From positions 19,748,975 through 19,812,974 of the forward strand of contig OZ018409.1 of NCBI GenBank assembly GCA_963969595.1: a DNA stretch of 64,000 nucleotides. Direction: 5' to 3'. Made by a program: the position numbers and the translations under genes. The stretch comes from Neckera pumila (lineage: Eukaryota; Streptophyta; Bryopsida; Hypnales; Neckeraceae). The notes under the pieces are model-generated. The model saw nothing but the letters and a program-made list of their open reading frames with translations. It had not been told where the DNA came from and did no database searches. Positions 24,050 to 34,880 of this stretch are shown piece after piece (positions within the stretch are counted from its first letter, which is position 1; every line of letters begins with the position of its first letter).

Positions 24050-24421
24050 ATGAGGGGGAGGGTGGTGGCTTGGCGGTACCGGTGTGATTGTCGAAGTCGG
24101 GCGGCGATGTTGGTGTTGGTGATGATGTTGATGATTCTGGCCGTCGAGGTGGAGTCGACGCGGGTGCGGGTGATGGTGTCGGCGATCGAGACGTCGCCGT
24201 CGGTGGTGGTGGTGAAGGACGAGTTCCAAGGCTCTGTGGAGGTGAATGGCACGCCGGGGACGACTTTGACGAGGGCGAGTAGTTCGAATGGGGGGGAGCA
24301 TATGCATCCCTTGTGGAACGTGGAGTCCGAATCCCCGCCGGCGCAGCGTCAGAGGGATCGCAGTTTGTGGGGCATGTCGAAGCGATTGGTGCCTACCGGG
24401 CCGAATCCGCTGCACAACTAG
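24050..24421 (+). CDS. CLE (CLAVATA3/ESR-related) signalling peptide precursor, 123 residues
   Basis: This encodes a secreted prepropeptide. After cleavage, the C-terminal dodecapeptide would act outside the cell as a ligand for CLAVATA1/TDR-type leucine-rich-repeat receptor kinases that control stem-cell and meristem activity. The frame starts at ATG 24050; it is open further upstream but has no earlier ATG. Residues 1-18 are basic (MRGRVVAWRYRC...). Residues about 19-32 form a hydrophobic signal-peptide core (AMLVLVMMLMILAV), with likely cleavage after AVEVES. A poorly conserved, Ser/Thr/Val-rich spacer follows, then a basic run (RQRDRSLWGMSKR). The protein ends exactly with RLVPTGPNPLHN (24383-24418), followed by TAG. 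This fits the CLE consensus R-x-V-P-x-G-P-N-P-L-H-N at every conserved position, including the hydroxylatable prolines and central Gly. Single exon, as usual for CLE genes. It belongs to the R-type (CLV3-like) rather than the H-type (TDIF-like). Confidence 0.93.
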   Translation: MRGRVVAWRYRCDCRSRAAMLVLVMMLMILAVEVESTRVRVMVSAIETSPSVVVVKDEFQGSVEVNGTPGTTLTRASSSNGGEHMHPLWNVESESPPAQRQRDRSLWGMSKRLVPTGPNPLHN

Positions 24422-26612
24422 ATGCGCCGGGAGCAACATCCGAGGCGGGCAGCCAGGCAGAGACGTTGGAGGAGGAATAGGATTCAAATTTGCGCAAGTT
24501 GATTTGGTGCCACCCTGAGAAAAAGTTGAGAGATTATGTTATTATTTAAACCTGGTGCTCCTCTCTATCAACTGGCATGGAGTGTGAGTGAGAAACTTAC
24601 ACCGTGGTGATGAATTTCGGAGCAGTCCATTTGCGGTGGAATTTGAATACAGTGAGAAAGAATTGTAGAGAGACCTTCGTTGTGTGAAATTTTGAGAAGA
24701 GTTGAGTGGACTCTATTTACGAATATTGAGCCGCGTGGACCTGCTTGGACAGTGACCAGTTTAGAAGCTTATTTGTAATTCTCGTAGAGCGTGAGCAGAA
24801 GAGCGTTCCTTTTAATTCTTGGAGCAGCGAGCCGAGTGGCATTTGAGAAACACTCACTTTTTGGTGACAACCAAACGTTGCTTTGGAAATGGTGGCCAAC
24901 CTTGCAAGAAGCGCGCATTTGGAAACTGGGTGAGGATGGATGAGCCTGGCAATGAATTCACCCTGTAAATGATCTTCACCAGATCGGTACTACATAGGAG
25001 GTTGAAGCAATCAATGCAATTAGCGAAAGCCGACTCTCGGCGTGCTGGACAAGAATCAACCTCGTCATTTCAAAGCCGGGACATGCGCGCAGTACTACCG
25101 CTTGATGGAGCCGTTTTAGTTACAGTAGGGGTTTCGACAGTAGAGTTCAGCACAGAATTAGCTAACAGTAGTTAATAGTCACCTTCTTTTGTTCATAGGT
25201 CAAAGTCCCCACCTCAACCCACTTCTATGAGCATCTTGGGTGAGTTGGGTATAAACTTAGAAGAAAGAGAAGAGAGCCAGCTTTACTTTCCAGCCCTGGA
25301 ATATAACTTCACCCAATTACTGTAGGACTCCTGCATGAGACTATTATTATAAAAATTTCTCAATATGCAGCGAGTAAATGACAGGCGCTTGTGCTGGAGC
25401 AGGGCTGTCAAGTTGTATGAGTGTGTGCACTTTTACGGGTCTATTGATGAATCCTATCGGACTGGCATGCACTGCAACAATTGAGGAATCAAACTGGGAT
25501 TGGAAGCTCGATCAGTACCTGTAGATAGATTGCTTGGAGGACGCAGCAGCTGGGGAATCATTGGGATTCACAGCTAGCGGGGCGCCCATTAAATGTTGAT
25601 ACTATCACAGACAGTTGTCTTGGACATTGCAGCAGCAACGTTGAGAAATAGTAGGAGGGTTAGTGTCTGGGTGGTGGTCAATGACAGCCGTTACAGGCGA
25701 TGGCGCCCTTGTGTAAAGAAGTCTGAGTCAATAATTGTGAAAGGCTGGTGTGTCATGCCTGAGTTTACCCTTAAGTCATCTCTCGTGATGTCATTTGTTT
25801 TTCTTTATGAACCTCCTGCTGTAGTGCTGTACCTCGGCGACAATCGCCTTTATGGCTTCTTTCCATCATTGTCTCTGTCAGCCCCCTGCCTTGTATTCCA
25901 CGTCCGTAGGCGGCTCGCTGTGGCGCCCATCCAGCAATTTTTTAGTACTTCAATTCAGCCCCCAATACGGATTCCTGCAAAGGGTCTGTATAGTAAATTT
26001 AATATGGGTATGTACTACCATGATGGCATGTATTCCTATTTCTGAATTAATACTTAGGGTTTCTAGAATTTAATGAGGTCTCTCTATTCGGGGTGTGAGT
26101 TGTGGAGATGGAATTCTCTGATGGAGAAGGGTGGTCAAAAGGAACATCTGACTATTATAATTAATGAGTGATGCGACTCAGACCTGACTAGCAACTCAGT
26201 GTCCGTGACTAGATGATTCATACCAGGTTGTGCCGATGATGCCATGAACTTCATCAATAGCGAAGCAGCGTTTGCCTGTTGTGTTCTGGGGATTGATTAC
26301 AGCTGATGACTGTGTGGCGTTACAAGTGACTTCCATTACTTCCAGCATCGTCCTGGACATCAGCAAACATGTGATCACCTCTCGAATCTCGATTGAGTGT
26401 TGGGTGTTTAGTTACTGCGAGCAATGTTATGATCATCCTCACCAGTGCGATATTGACATTTGAAATTATTGGTCCTAGAAGAAGAGGCCGTGATTCTGTG
26501 AAGTTAGCAGTGGCTATCATTATCAAGCCTACATATTTATAACTTAGAAGAAGAGGCGTTACGCCCGAGGTGGTTTCGAATCTCGATCTTTTTCTTTTCT
26601 TTGGGGAAGGAA
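24422..26612. other. GC-richer non-coding DNA downstream of the CLE gene
   Basis: Composition stays gene-like (balanced bases, few long A/T runs), but I find no convincing protein. Several ATG frames of 60-140 codons have no recognisable motifs. Part of this may be an extended or spliced CLE 3' untranslated region. Confidence 0.4.
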
Positions 26613-26999
26613 ATGAAAGACGAATCATTGCCGGCAAACAAAAAGGTGGTTTCGAGTAGGTTCATGCAGCCTGAAGAAAAGCGCCAAGTGACTGACCCCG
26701 CCAAGCCCCCTGAAGGAATAAGAAAATGGTTTGCAAGCGCGATGATTCGGATACTGTATAATCTCGAATGCGTAACTTACGGCGGTGATGAATGGGTTTC
26801 TACAGCGTACTTGGGGCTCAATAGTACCATTCGTTTTAAACTTAACTGGTGCGATGTGGTGGCGAAATGTCTTCCCTTGTACAAAACAAACCCACATCCT
26901 GACACAACAAAAGACAAAAGCTCCACATTAGTAACCGAGTTTTCTAAGACTCAACTTACTGCTGTTGCGAGAGACACGACTGTCAGAACAAATTCGTAG
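26613..26999 (+). CDS. Doubtful open frame, 128 residues
   Basis: ATG 26613 to TAG 26999. The N-terminus is hydrophilic and lysine-rich (MKDESLPANKKVVSSRFMQP), and the middle has a Trp/Ile/Leu-rich stretch (IRKWFASAMIRILYNLE). I do not recognise the family. No splice continuation or promoter supports it. It could be a chance frame in the GC-richer island or one exon of an unresolved gene. Confidence 0.2.
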   Translation: MKDESLPANKKVVSSRFMQPEEKRQVTDPAKPPEGIRKWFASAMIRILYNLECVTYGGDEWVSTAYLGLNSTIRFKLNWCDVVAKCLPLYKTNPHPDTTKDKSSTLVTEFSKTQLTAVARDTTVRTNS

Positions 27000-28633
27000 T
27001 GGGTCCTTTCAATCTGAGAAAATATTATATCTAAGTGACCTGTAGCAGAGACTTTGACCGCCAATTGGAAGTACAGCTTACATGGCCATGACCGACGCTA
27101 AAATGCGCCATGTCCTGTTCGACTCGGTCATGCCCAATCGTCCTAATAATATTTCTAACCATCTGATTTATACCGGCCCATTCATACTGGCCCAAATGTA
27201 GCAAGTCTACTTTGATCTGAACCAATCATGATTGTAAAGTCGACCACTGCAACAAAAGGACAGACATGTGTGGGGCCAGTAAGCAGTTGGGGTTCGTTCC
27301 AAGTCCTGTGTACTGTGAAAAGATTACAAGGCAATATGGGTTCCAGAAGAACCATCTTTATTGACCTGAACCAGGTGGATCTGCAGAAGGCCCCAGATGT
27401 AAGTATGGAGGGGCTGTCGTGCCTGGAGCAGAGGCATCTGTGACATCACGACCAAGGGGTCCCCTAATTTTCAAGGTTTTAAGCGACTCTCATCGTCTGA
27501 ATACGCGTTTCTCACCAATGTACCCACAAAACCGCGTGCGCAAGAAAATCAGTGAATCAGCAATACAATGAAAAAGACATCTCATTTATGACGATCTAGC
27601 ATCCACCAACTTCTAGGCAGGCAGAATGTTAAATAAATGCAACATCCTTTATGCAGCATAAAGGAGAAAGTAAATCTGCGCGCGAAATTGCCCACTAATC
27701 CTGATTGCTGATTAACGGTGTCAATTGTTCAGGTTTCTAGCAAGCTCACGTTGACGTTCAAGGATAAATGGAGTAACAGGTAATGGCAAACCTGATGCGA
27801 CTGATGGTTAGACTTCGCTGTGGCCCCGCATCGGCGTCCATCCATCGTGCATGACTTCGGACAAGAATATCTGGTTACAGAACTTCCCCAAGGGTTACCG
27901 ATTTCAACTGGCATGCATATTCACAAATCGAAGACTCATCTACAACACCCTTCTTCTGACAGCAACCGCGCCTGTGCATCAAACTATCCTGCTTCACTAC
28001 GCGGAGGACTGACAGGCATGGACTCTCATCCAGTATGGTCACACTAGATGGAAGTAATTCCAAAGTGATCTCTTATTCGCTCTCCTCTGAAGAATATGTA
28101 CACGGAGTAACACCATCAACAATCGTTAGGTAAAGATACCCCAGGATGGTTAGAGCTTTGACAAAATCCTACTCTGGCAGGGATGATAGCCTCGATTTTA
28201 AGGTTCCATCACTGTCCCAGATGCAGCAAACTAAGATTTACTTGCCACAAACTTCTTTGGACTACATGCTGCTGGAACGTCAGTCTCAATGAGATGAAAA
28301 TTGCAGTTAATCGTTGGCAGGCTCCTCATTTATCCCACATTCAATCGACTGTCGTGGCCTACAGTAAAAAATCTAACGGTGAGAAAATACGATGGAAATA
28401 TATCATTATCTGGCAAAATGGACAATGACAAACATAATTGACCAGCCCGAATATACTAATGTACTGCAAAATTTCATACCAACTAAGAGAAACTTTACTG
28501 AACCACATGATACAAGCTACCAAACGTATTGGTGCACAGTGCAGGTGCATACAGCTCGGAAGGCGGCGGTTGTCAAGAATGATGTGCAAAATTGATTGGA
28601 CTACGTGCCAGAGGATTAGAATGGGCATGAAGT
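27000..28633. other. Intergenic DNA between the convergent genes
   Basis: Balanced base composition. It includes the 3' untranslated region of the - strand gene next to 28633. No further gene is recognised. Confidence 0.4.
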
Positions 28634-31600
28634 TTAGCTGGTTGGAGGAGATGATTGGAAGGCTGCTATAAGAGCTTCAGCCCGTGTCTCTATCTCTCTA
28701 ATGTACTCAGCCAAAACTCGTTGCTGATACGACCCATTCTCCTGCACAATTACAGTAGTTCATCAGTAGGAACTCCCTTCGAACAGAATATAGCAAAACG
28801 CAGGTCTCAAGAGTATGACAACTGGAAGACACGATATTGAACCCAAATCACAGCTCATTACCACCCTGTGTCTCCATTGAGTAATTTTCTGTTGCACTGC
28901 AGACTGAATGGAGGACAACTGCTATACAAATACTCATCTGCCACGACATAATAAACGTGGATCTGACTTAAATATCCCGACAATCTACCTATGAGATACT
29001 TTACACAGCATGAACTGGGGGTGTAAATCTGCTTCAAAGAATTAGAGATTACTCACAGTCCTCATAAGTGTTCGTTCTATCCTCCTATCTACCGCTTTGA
29101 AAAAATCTTCGGATAATACTGTGCCGCCCCCATATGTGAGTCCATTCCTCAAGAGATCATTCCATTTATCCTCATCCGCTGAACGAAAAAAATAACACAA
29201 GATTTCAGGAATCCAAAAGTAAAACATGTATGGTTAAAGACGACAAACTCATATTTAAGTAAAATAACAGCTGCAGATCAACCATGAATTTCTCTGTCTA
29301 CTATGAGAGTATTCATGAAGGCTGACTTGCTGTGCGAAAACATACCGTCCAGGACTTTCTCAAGCAGCTCTTCAGTTTTATCGATAACACCATCTGAAAC
29401 CAGAAGAAAAATATGTCAAATAATGTTAAAAAATGTGATTACATTGATAAGATAATCTCAGAAGAATTGACGATAGGGACGAATTCCATACCTTTAGTAG
29501 CATAGCTGCGTTTGGAAAGTAAACAACCTGCATAGAGCTGCAAAACTTTCTGGAGTATAGCTACCAAACCAGGTTTATCCTGGTCTTCCTTGGCCTGGCA
29601 CATAGCGCAATTATCAGATCTTTTCCGAATACATAGAAGATGCAAGTGACATCCAATTTAGGCTGGGCAATCACGGCGGAATAAGACAAAGCAGGAGACC
29701 GTAATAGACAGACATAAATACTTGACGAAGGTACTCTTGAGAGTATTTGGCAACCAAGGAAAAGTCAGTTCTTACTTGTCGTAATTGCGCACTGACTTCA
29801 GACAAAAAACTTTCATCTAAAAAGTTCTCCAATTCCCTTTTCTCTACCTCCTGTTTTGCAGCCAGCACAAGATTATTACTGCAAGATAATTCTCTAAAGC
29901 ACGTGAATCACGAGATCCCTTCCGGGATCCCTAAAAGATATGAAAAGGCTCAAAAGAATTTACTCAACATTATGTTTTAAGATTAATTTCTAGAGAGGTA
30001 TCAAACTCGTAGTTCCACAAAAAAATTGTGCTGGTAATTTCATTAGAAGTAAACGAAACGAGGAGCTCGGAGTAGACGATTGATTTGTGATAAAACAAGA
30101 AACACGTCCGTACCTTTCGCATCTCTACAAGAGTGACTTGGTTTTTTGGTGGCCAAAAGATTTCGTCGCCTTCTTCCGCCAAAGGTTTGATGATCGCCTT
30201 CAGTACATCTGTGGACGACTCAATTTTCTCCTGTACAAAATTATCCAAACATAAAGCCAAAAATAAGGAATAGTTGGACAAAACGGATGAAAATTCTTAC
30301 TCCTTACAATCTTCTGGGGTTACAAAATCTGTGATGATCGTACCTTTGTCTTACTTACAATACGCTCGACAATATTCATAATTTGAGAAGCCAGCTCTTC
30401 ATACTCTTCCTGCACATAGCATTTCACAAGCAGCATTAGACCAATCCATCGATAAGAACCACTCACAACCAGACATCCTATCTGAGAGGAATTAAGATCT
30501 TCCAGGCAGAATAAGTACTGTTGCTTCGAGGCAATGCGACCCACTATAAAGAGGTGTCGCTCAATATTAGAAGATCACTACCGCTGATAATTCCAGTGTG
30601 GTGTGGCCATTCCCAGGGGGCAAAATAACTTGCATTCTCTGTGTGCATCAAGTTGGTACTGACTTAATTTCAGCATCTAGAAGATAAATATTTTAAGCTA
30701 AGTGTGACGTGGAAGTAGATTACAAACCACAAAATGTCTCCCAAGTCCACTCCACTATACCATGTCGTTTACACAATGCATTCGTTGCTTATACCTGATC
30801 GTACTATAATCACTTCATGACAAAGATCTTCGTCTCGATATTTGCGCATTAAAAATCTCATTATTATAACAGGCAACAGCAGTGTCGAGTAGCTCTTGTA
30901 TGAACATCGAATGCTAGATCCCAGTAAAGCGTGATGACAAGGCATACTTACTCTGTCGTCATCTGTTGTGCAGAGGTCTGCCCGAGTAGCAAGACGTAGC
31001 CAGAACGGAGCATCAAATGCTAAGACATTCTCTGCCACTAACTGCGCCATCTGAATGACATTTCAGCTAATAATTAGTGACATGGAAGATGAAGACGATC
31101 ATGCCATGCTTGGCGATTATATCTATTCGTATCTGTGATTCTGCGAAAACTACAAGCAAACTCCGTGGTACGTAGTTTCTCAGTAGACGCATTGTTTAAC
31201 AGAATTATAAATAGCGACTACTCTGCAGTTTAAAATTCACATATGTACTCACATTGTGATACTCAGTACTTCGAAGATTGTCAATGAGACGATCGATTTC
31301 TACTGTCGTTTTAAATGCTTTCTCGGTCTCTGCACCAAAACCTGCTGCAGCAACTAGTGTCGTGTTCCTGGACACCCTCAAGAACCACTCAAAATGCTTA
31401 ATTCAAGACCGAATTGTTCAAACTATCTTTAATATCACAGGACGCGTTCAGAGAAGTGCGGTCGAGTGAGAGAAAGCAAGCAAACGACACACCCCGATGC
31501 AAAAGAGAACTACCTTGATATGGTAGAGACATGAAGGGAAAGAGGCGATACTTGACGCCGGAAGTCGCTAGTCCTCAATCCACATTTAAATCTGCTCCAT

Positions 31601-32371
31601 CCCTTGACAATTAACCATTCGTCAATGCCCTGAACACTATTATTCATAGCACTGCATTGTATGAAGATGTGTCTATAATAGAGAATGCCAATTTAAGATA
31701 AAACGTCAATGTCTCCTTACTAAATCTGAAAATATCCTTACAAAATAGATACAAAATCTTGTTAAGAAATCTGTAATTGCAGACTTTCGTACAACATCTG
31801 TTCGAATATTGTCTCACTAACCAGTATGCAGAATCAGATAAATGCAAAATTTACTAGAACTCTAAACCTCACTCTCCATCTGCAGATCAGATTAAAACAT
31901 TCTCAAGGTTTCAAACAATCCTAATAAAACCTAGCTTTTCAGTTCGCATTGCAAAGATTATGAAGGAGCTCCACATTATCGCCAATTGCAGACTTTCGTA
32001 CAACATCTGTTCGAATATTGTCTCACTAACCAGTAGGCAGAATCAGATAATGCAAAATTTACTAGAACTTTAAACCTCACTCTCCGTCTGCAGATCAGAT
32101 TAAAACATTCTCAAGGTTTCATACAATCCTAATAAAACCTAGCTTTTCAGTTCGCATTGCAAAGATTATGAAGGAGCTTCACATTGTCGCCAATTTAACT
32201 CTGCAATCCACGGAATTCAAATTTACACACTTCCTCCAAACATCCAGTATTGCTCCGACTGAATAGATTCTAATCATGACGTACCTGACGACTGCGAAAA
32301 AACTCCAACCCCGCAGGCACACGGACATTTCCAACTACCGAGACGCTGGCCATGGCGCATTGACCTGCCAT
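28634..32371 (-). CDS. Probable plastid-targeted conserved plant protein of unknown function, 11 exons, 337 or 340 residues
   Basis: Coding exons on the - strand: 32371-32285, 31567-31514, 31396-31253 (or from 31387), 31050-30952, 30409-30344, 30230-30114, 29850-29776, 29594-29492, 29393-29346, 29178-29057, 28741-28634. All introns are GT-AG and the phases match throughout, giving one uninterrupted frame (1023 nt with stop). The first 47 residues are Ser/Arg/Ala/Val-rich with few acids (MAGQCAMASVSVVG...), like a chloroplast transit peptide. The rest is helical and charged. Landmarks in order are ETEKAFKTTVEIDRLID, MAQLVAENVLAFDAPFWLRL, EEYEELASQIMNIVERI, EEGDEIFWPPKN, FLDESFLSEVSAQLRQ, DKPGLVAILQKVLQLYA, LLSKRSYATK, KWNDLLRNGLTYG, RRIERTLMRT and GSYQQRVLAEYI. 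No catalytic motif or membrane segment is seen. From memory these blocks resemble a land-plant family of unknown function; I cannot name a locus. Exon 5 could instead end at 30359 (donor GTAAGT), dropping five residues. Confidence 0.85.
31775..32195. repeat. 209-bp tandem duplication inside intron 1 of the plastid-protein gene
   Basis: The block beginning AATTGCAGACTTTCGTAC at 31775 recurs at 31984 and runs to about 32195, with only a handful of substitutions between copies. It sits wholly inside intron 1 and is a recent local duplication. Confidence 0.9.
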
Positions 32372-32880
32372 TGCCGCTCGTTTTCAAATTCACGCCTTCA
32401 AATAATCTCTGCAATCAATCGTAGAGAAAAAAGCTTCAAGAACTCCAATGCAACCGAAACCTTAAAATCTCAACATTCCACAAATTCCAGTAACGACTTC
32501 AACCTCGCTCGCTGCAGATTCCGAATCAAACGATTCAAATGGTGCATCATGTGAACGAGTGGTGAAAAGTTGCTGCGGTTCCACCACAGCCTCTATCATC
32601 GCGAGTCTTCCCAAACGAGCGGGCCGGGTGGCCAAAGTCTCACCCGTTCCGGGACACGCTCCCGCTCGTCTATCCGGGCGACCTAGGGGGAGGAGGTTGA
32701 GGAGCTGGCGCCTCGCTGGACTGATTCATTTGTTACGTAACGGGACACTCCACGTGGATTATCTTACGTGGACAGCAAGATGCGTCTGACTGGGATATCA
32801 CACCTGAGTGCCTGCCAGCACTGCAGTGTCGATTATTTTATTATTTTATTCCCTCGGGTTGCTCTCACTGGTTCACCGAA
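32372..32880 (-). promoter_or_regulatory. 5' leader and promoter region of the plastid-protein gene
   Basis: GC-rich region upstream of the ATG at 32371. No canonical TATA box stands out. The leader probably starts between about 32450 and 32560, but the sequence does not fix the start. Confidence 0.35.
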
Positions 32881-33822
32881 TTCAGGCTTTTGCTTCGGCA
32901 CCGTTCTTACTTAGAGCCAGTTGCCGGGGGGGGGGGGGGGCGGAACTGGAGACCCATCCAGGTTGACCTCTAAAAAACTCTAAAAAAACTCTGAAATCTT
33001 CAAGAAGGATACAGTTGGGAAAGAAAGCTCCAACCCAGGGTTCGGAAGGTCCAGTTCTGTTCTCCAATTTTGCAGAGCTAGAGGCCGAATGTCTAGGCCT
33101 AGCCCCTATGAATGTTTCTAACTCCACCCTTGAGTCAAAAAGTGGCACACGGATTCTAGTGACTTTTTAGAGTGGAGGTTCGCTCCTCGGTGTGTGACTC
33201 CTAAGCAAGTGTACGCCTTTCAAGCAATGGACACTTTTTGTTACCTGAGGATTTCCTAATTTCAAATAGTCAATCACACTATTTGTTAAAGGTTAGAAGA
33301 TCGTGGTTAGTCAAACCACGGAAGAGAAAGTAAAAGCTATTCCAAACTAAAGTTGCATCTAAGTGAGTGATAGAATGTAACCTTCTTCCTACCAAGTGGT
33401 GAAGAAAGATAGATTCTGAGTTCTTCGTGAAAATTATTGGCAATTTGATGTTAATTCGTGAGACTTCTTCCACTAATTGGAAGTAGTAATAAGTTTTAAC
33501 TAAATTTTGAGTTTTGAGGTTGGATTCTTAATTAAATTGGCTATTGCATTCTAATTTCAAACCTAATGTTGACCTAAAAGATTCCTTGTTAATTTCTTTT
33601 AATGAAAACCCTAATTTTCCTATGGTTAAATTTTAACTACTCGTAACTTCTAGATTTTGGTTATTCCTTCTGCATAAAATGGATTAAAAGATCTCTAAAA
33701 ATTACCTACTTATTTTTACGCTAATTAGACTCTAAGATTCTGACCTAAAGACTAATGTCTAACTTCTAAACTTAATTTTAAATCAATTCAAGAAAAAGTA
33801 AATAAATGTGAAACTAACATAC
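32881..33822. other. Intergenic DNA with a poly(G) run
   Basis: A run of about 14 G lies near 32926-32940. The right edge of the GC-richer island is here; after about 33240 the DNA becomes AT-rich. No gene recognised. Confidence 0.5.
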
Positions 33823-33900
33823 CTTGGTTTCAACGGCTTCTATCGTGTCATCCTCGCACATCACAAGCATGATGGTCTCAAAATAACTGTCGTTCTCCAT
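33823..33900 (-). other. Possible isolated first exon (26 codons)
   Basis: On the - strand an ATG (33900) opens a short frame MENDSYFETIMLVMCEDDTI (continuing EAVETK) that ends at a good donor, AAG|GTATGT. I found no matching downstream exon, so this may be a gene fragment, a captured exon or chance. Confidence 0.2.
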
Positions 33901-34781
33901 TGTATAGTTTTCTTCGCCTATTTTAGAAGGTAATTGGAATTAGGTCAATTCGAAATTCCCTTGTTCCTACATTTTTTTTGGTTAAGGTCCTACAATAATT
34001 GGTTAGTTTTAAGTGTTTTTAATTTAGTTCCTCTAGATTAAGGAACTAAATTAAATACTACAAAGAATTCAAGTTAATTCTAAAGTAATTTAAAAATTCA
34101 ATCAAATTTCAAAGCCCTAATTCTATTTGTAATTCCTATTCTTTGGTTATTTAAATTAAATTCAAAAGCTCAAGGGTTCTTTATCAATTATTTCATTCAA
34201 TTGCTTCAATTGGATAGTTAGTTTATTCTTTGTTTGTTAGTTTATTAGTTCAATTGGATTATTCTAAGATATTTGTTGACTTTTGTTTCTTCCTATTTGG
34301 CTTATTAGGCCTAATAAAACAAAACTAAAATACCAGTCAACCACTAATTGTCTATGGAATCAAATTTAGTAGCAACAAACCAAATTCTTCAATAGTGAAA
34401 GGAATAAAATACCAGAATGATTCTAAAATGAATAGGAAAAAGAATAAAATCCAAGAATGATTCTAAAAAGAATAGTGAGATTCTTACCAAATCGTTTTGA
34501 TGCTCCTTTCTTCTCCGGCTTGTCTAATTGGCTTCTAATATGCTTCCTTTCTCAAAACTTCTTCATTCTTAGTTTGTTGTTGTATGCTGTTTGAGAAATA
34601 GTTATGGAGAATGATGAGGTTGGTGTTTATGGTGATTGACCAAATTTTTGGCAAAAAACACAAATTTTTGGGGTGGTGTGGCAAGCAACAGCCTAAATCC
34701 TTTTAATTTTAATTTTTAGTTCTGGATTGTTACTCGAATTCCAAACTCTGGACCCTGTGAACCCGACTCCCCTCCTTTGAC
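33901..34781. other. AT-rich intergenic DNA
   Basis: No gene recognised. An imperfect direct repeat around 34395-34475 carries the unit AAAATACCAGAATGATTCT / AAAATCCAAGAATGATTCT. Confidence 0.4.
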
Positions 34782-34880
34782 GCTAGACTGACTCTCCCCC
34801 CACGCTAAACTGACTCTCCCCCCACACTAGACTGACTTCCCCCAACGCTGGACTGACCCTGCCCTCAACACCGGACTGAC
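34782..34880. repeat. C-rich minisatellite, period about 22
   Basis: Five diverging head-to-tail units like GCTAGACTGACTCTCCCCCC. The + strand is strongly C-rich, out of character with the AT-rich surroundings. Confidence 0.8.

Noticed and set aside
24032..24487. Long - strand frame opposite the CLE gene
   Set aside because: His/Arg/Pro-rich shadow of the GC-rich CLE coding strand with no independent support.
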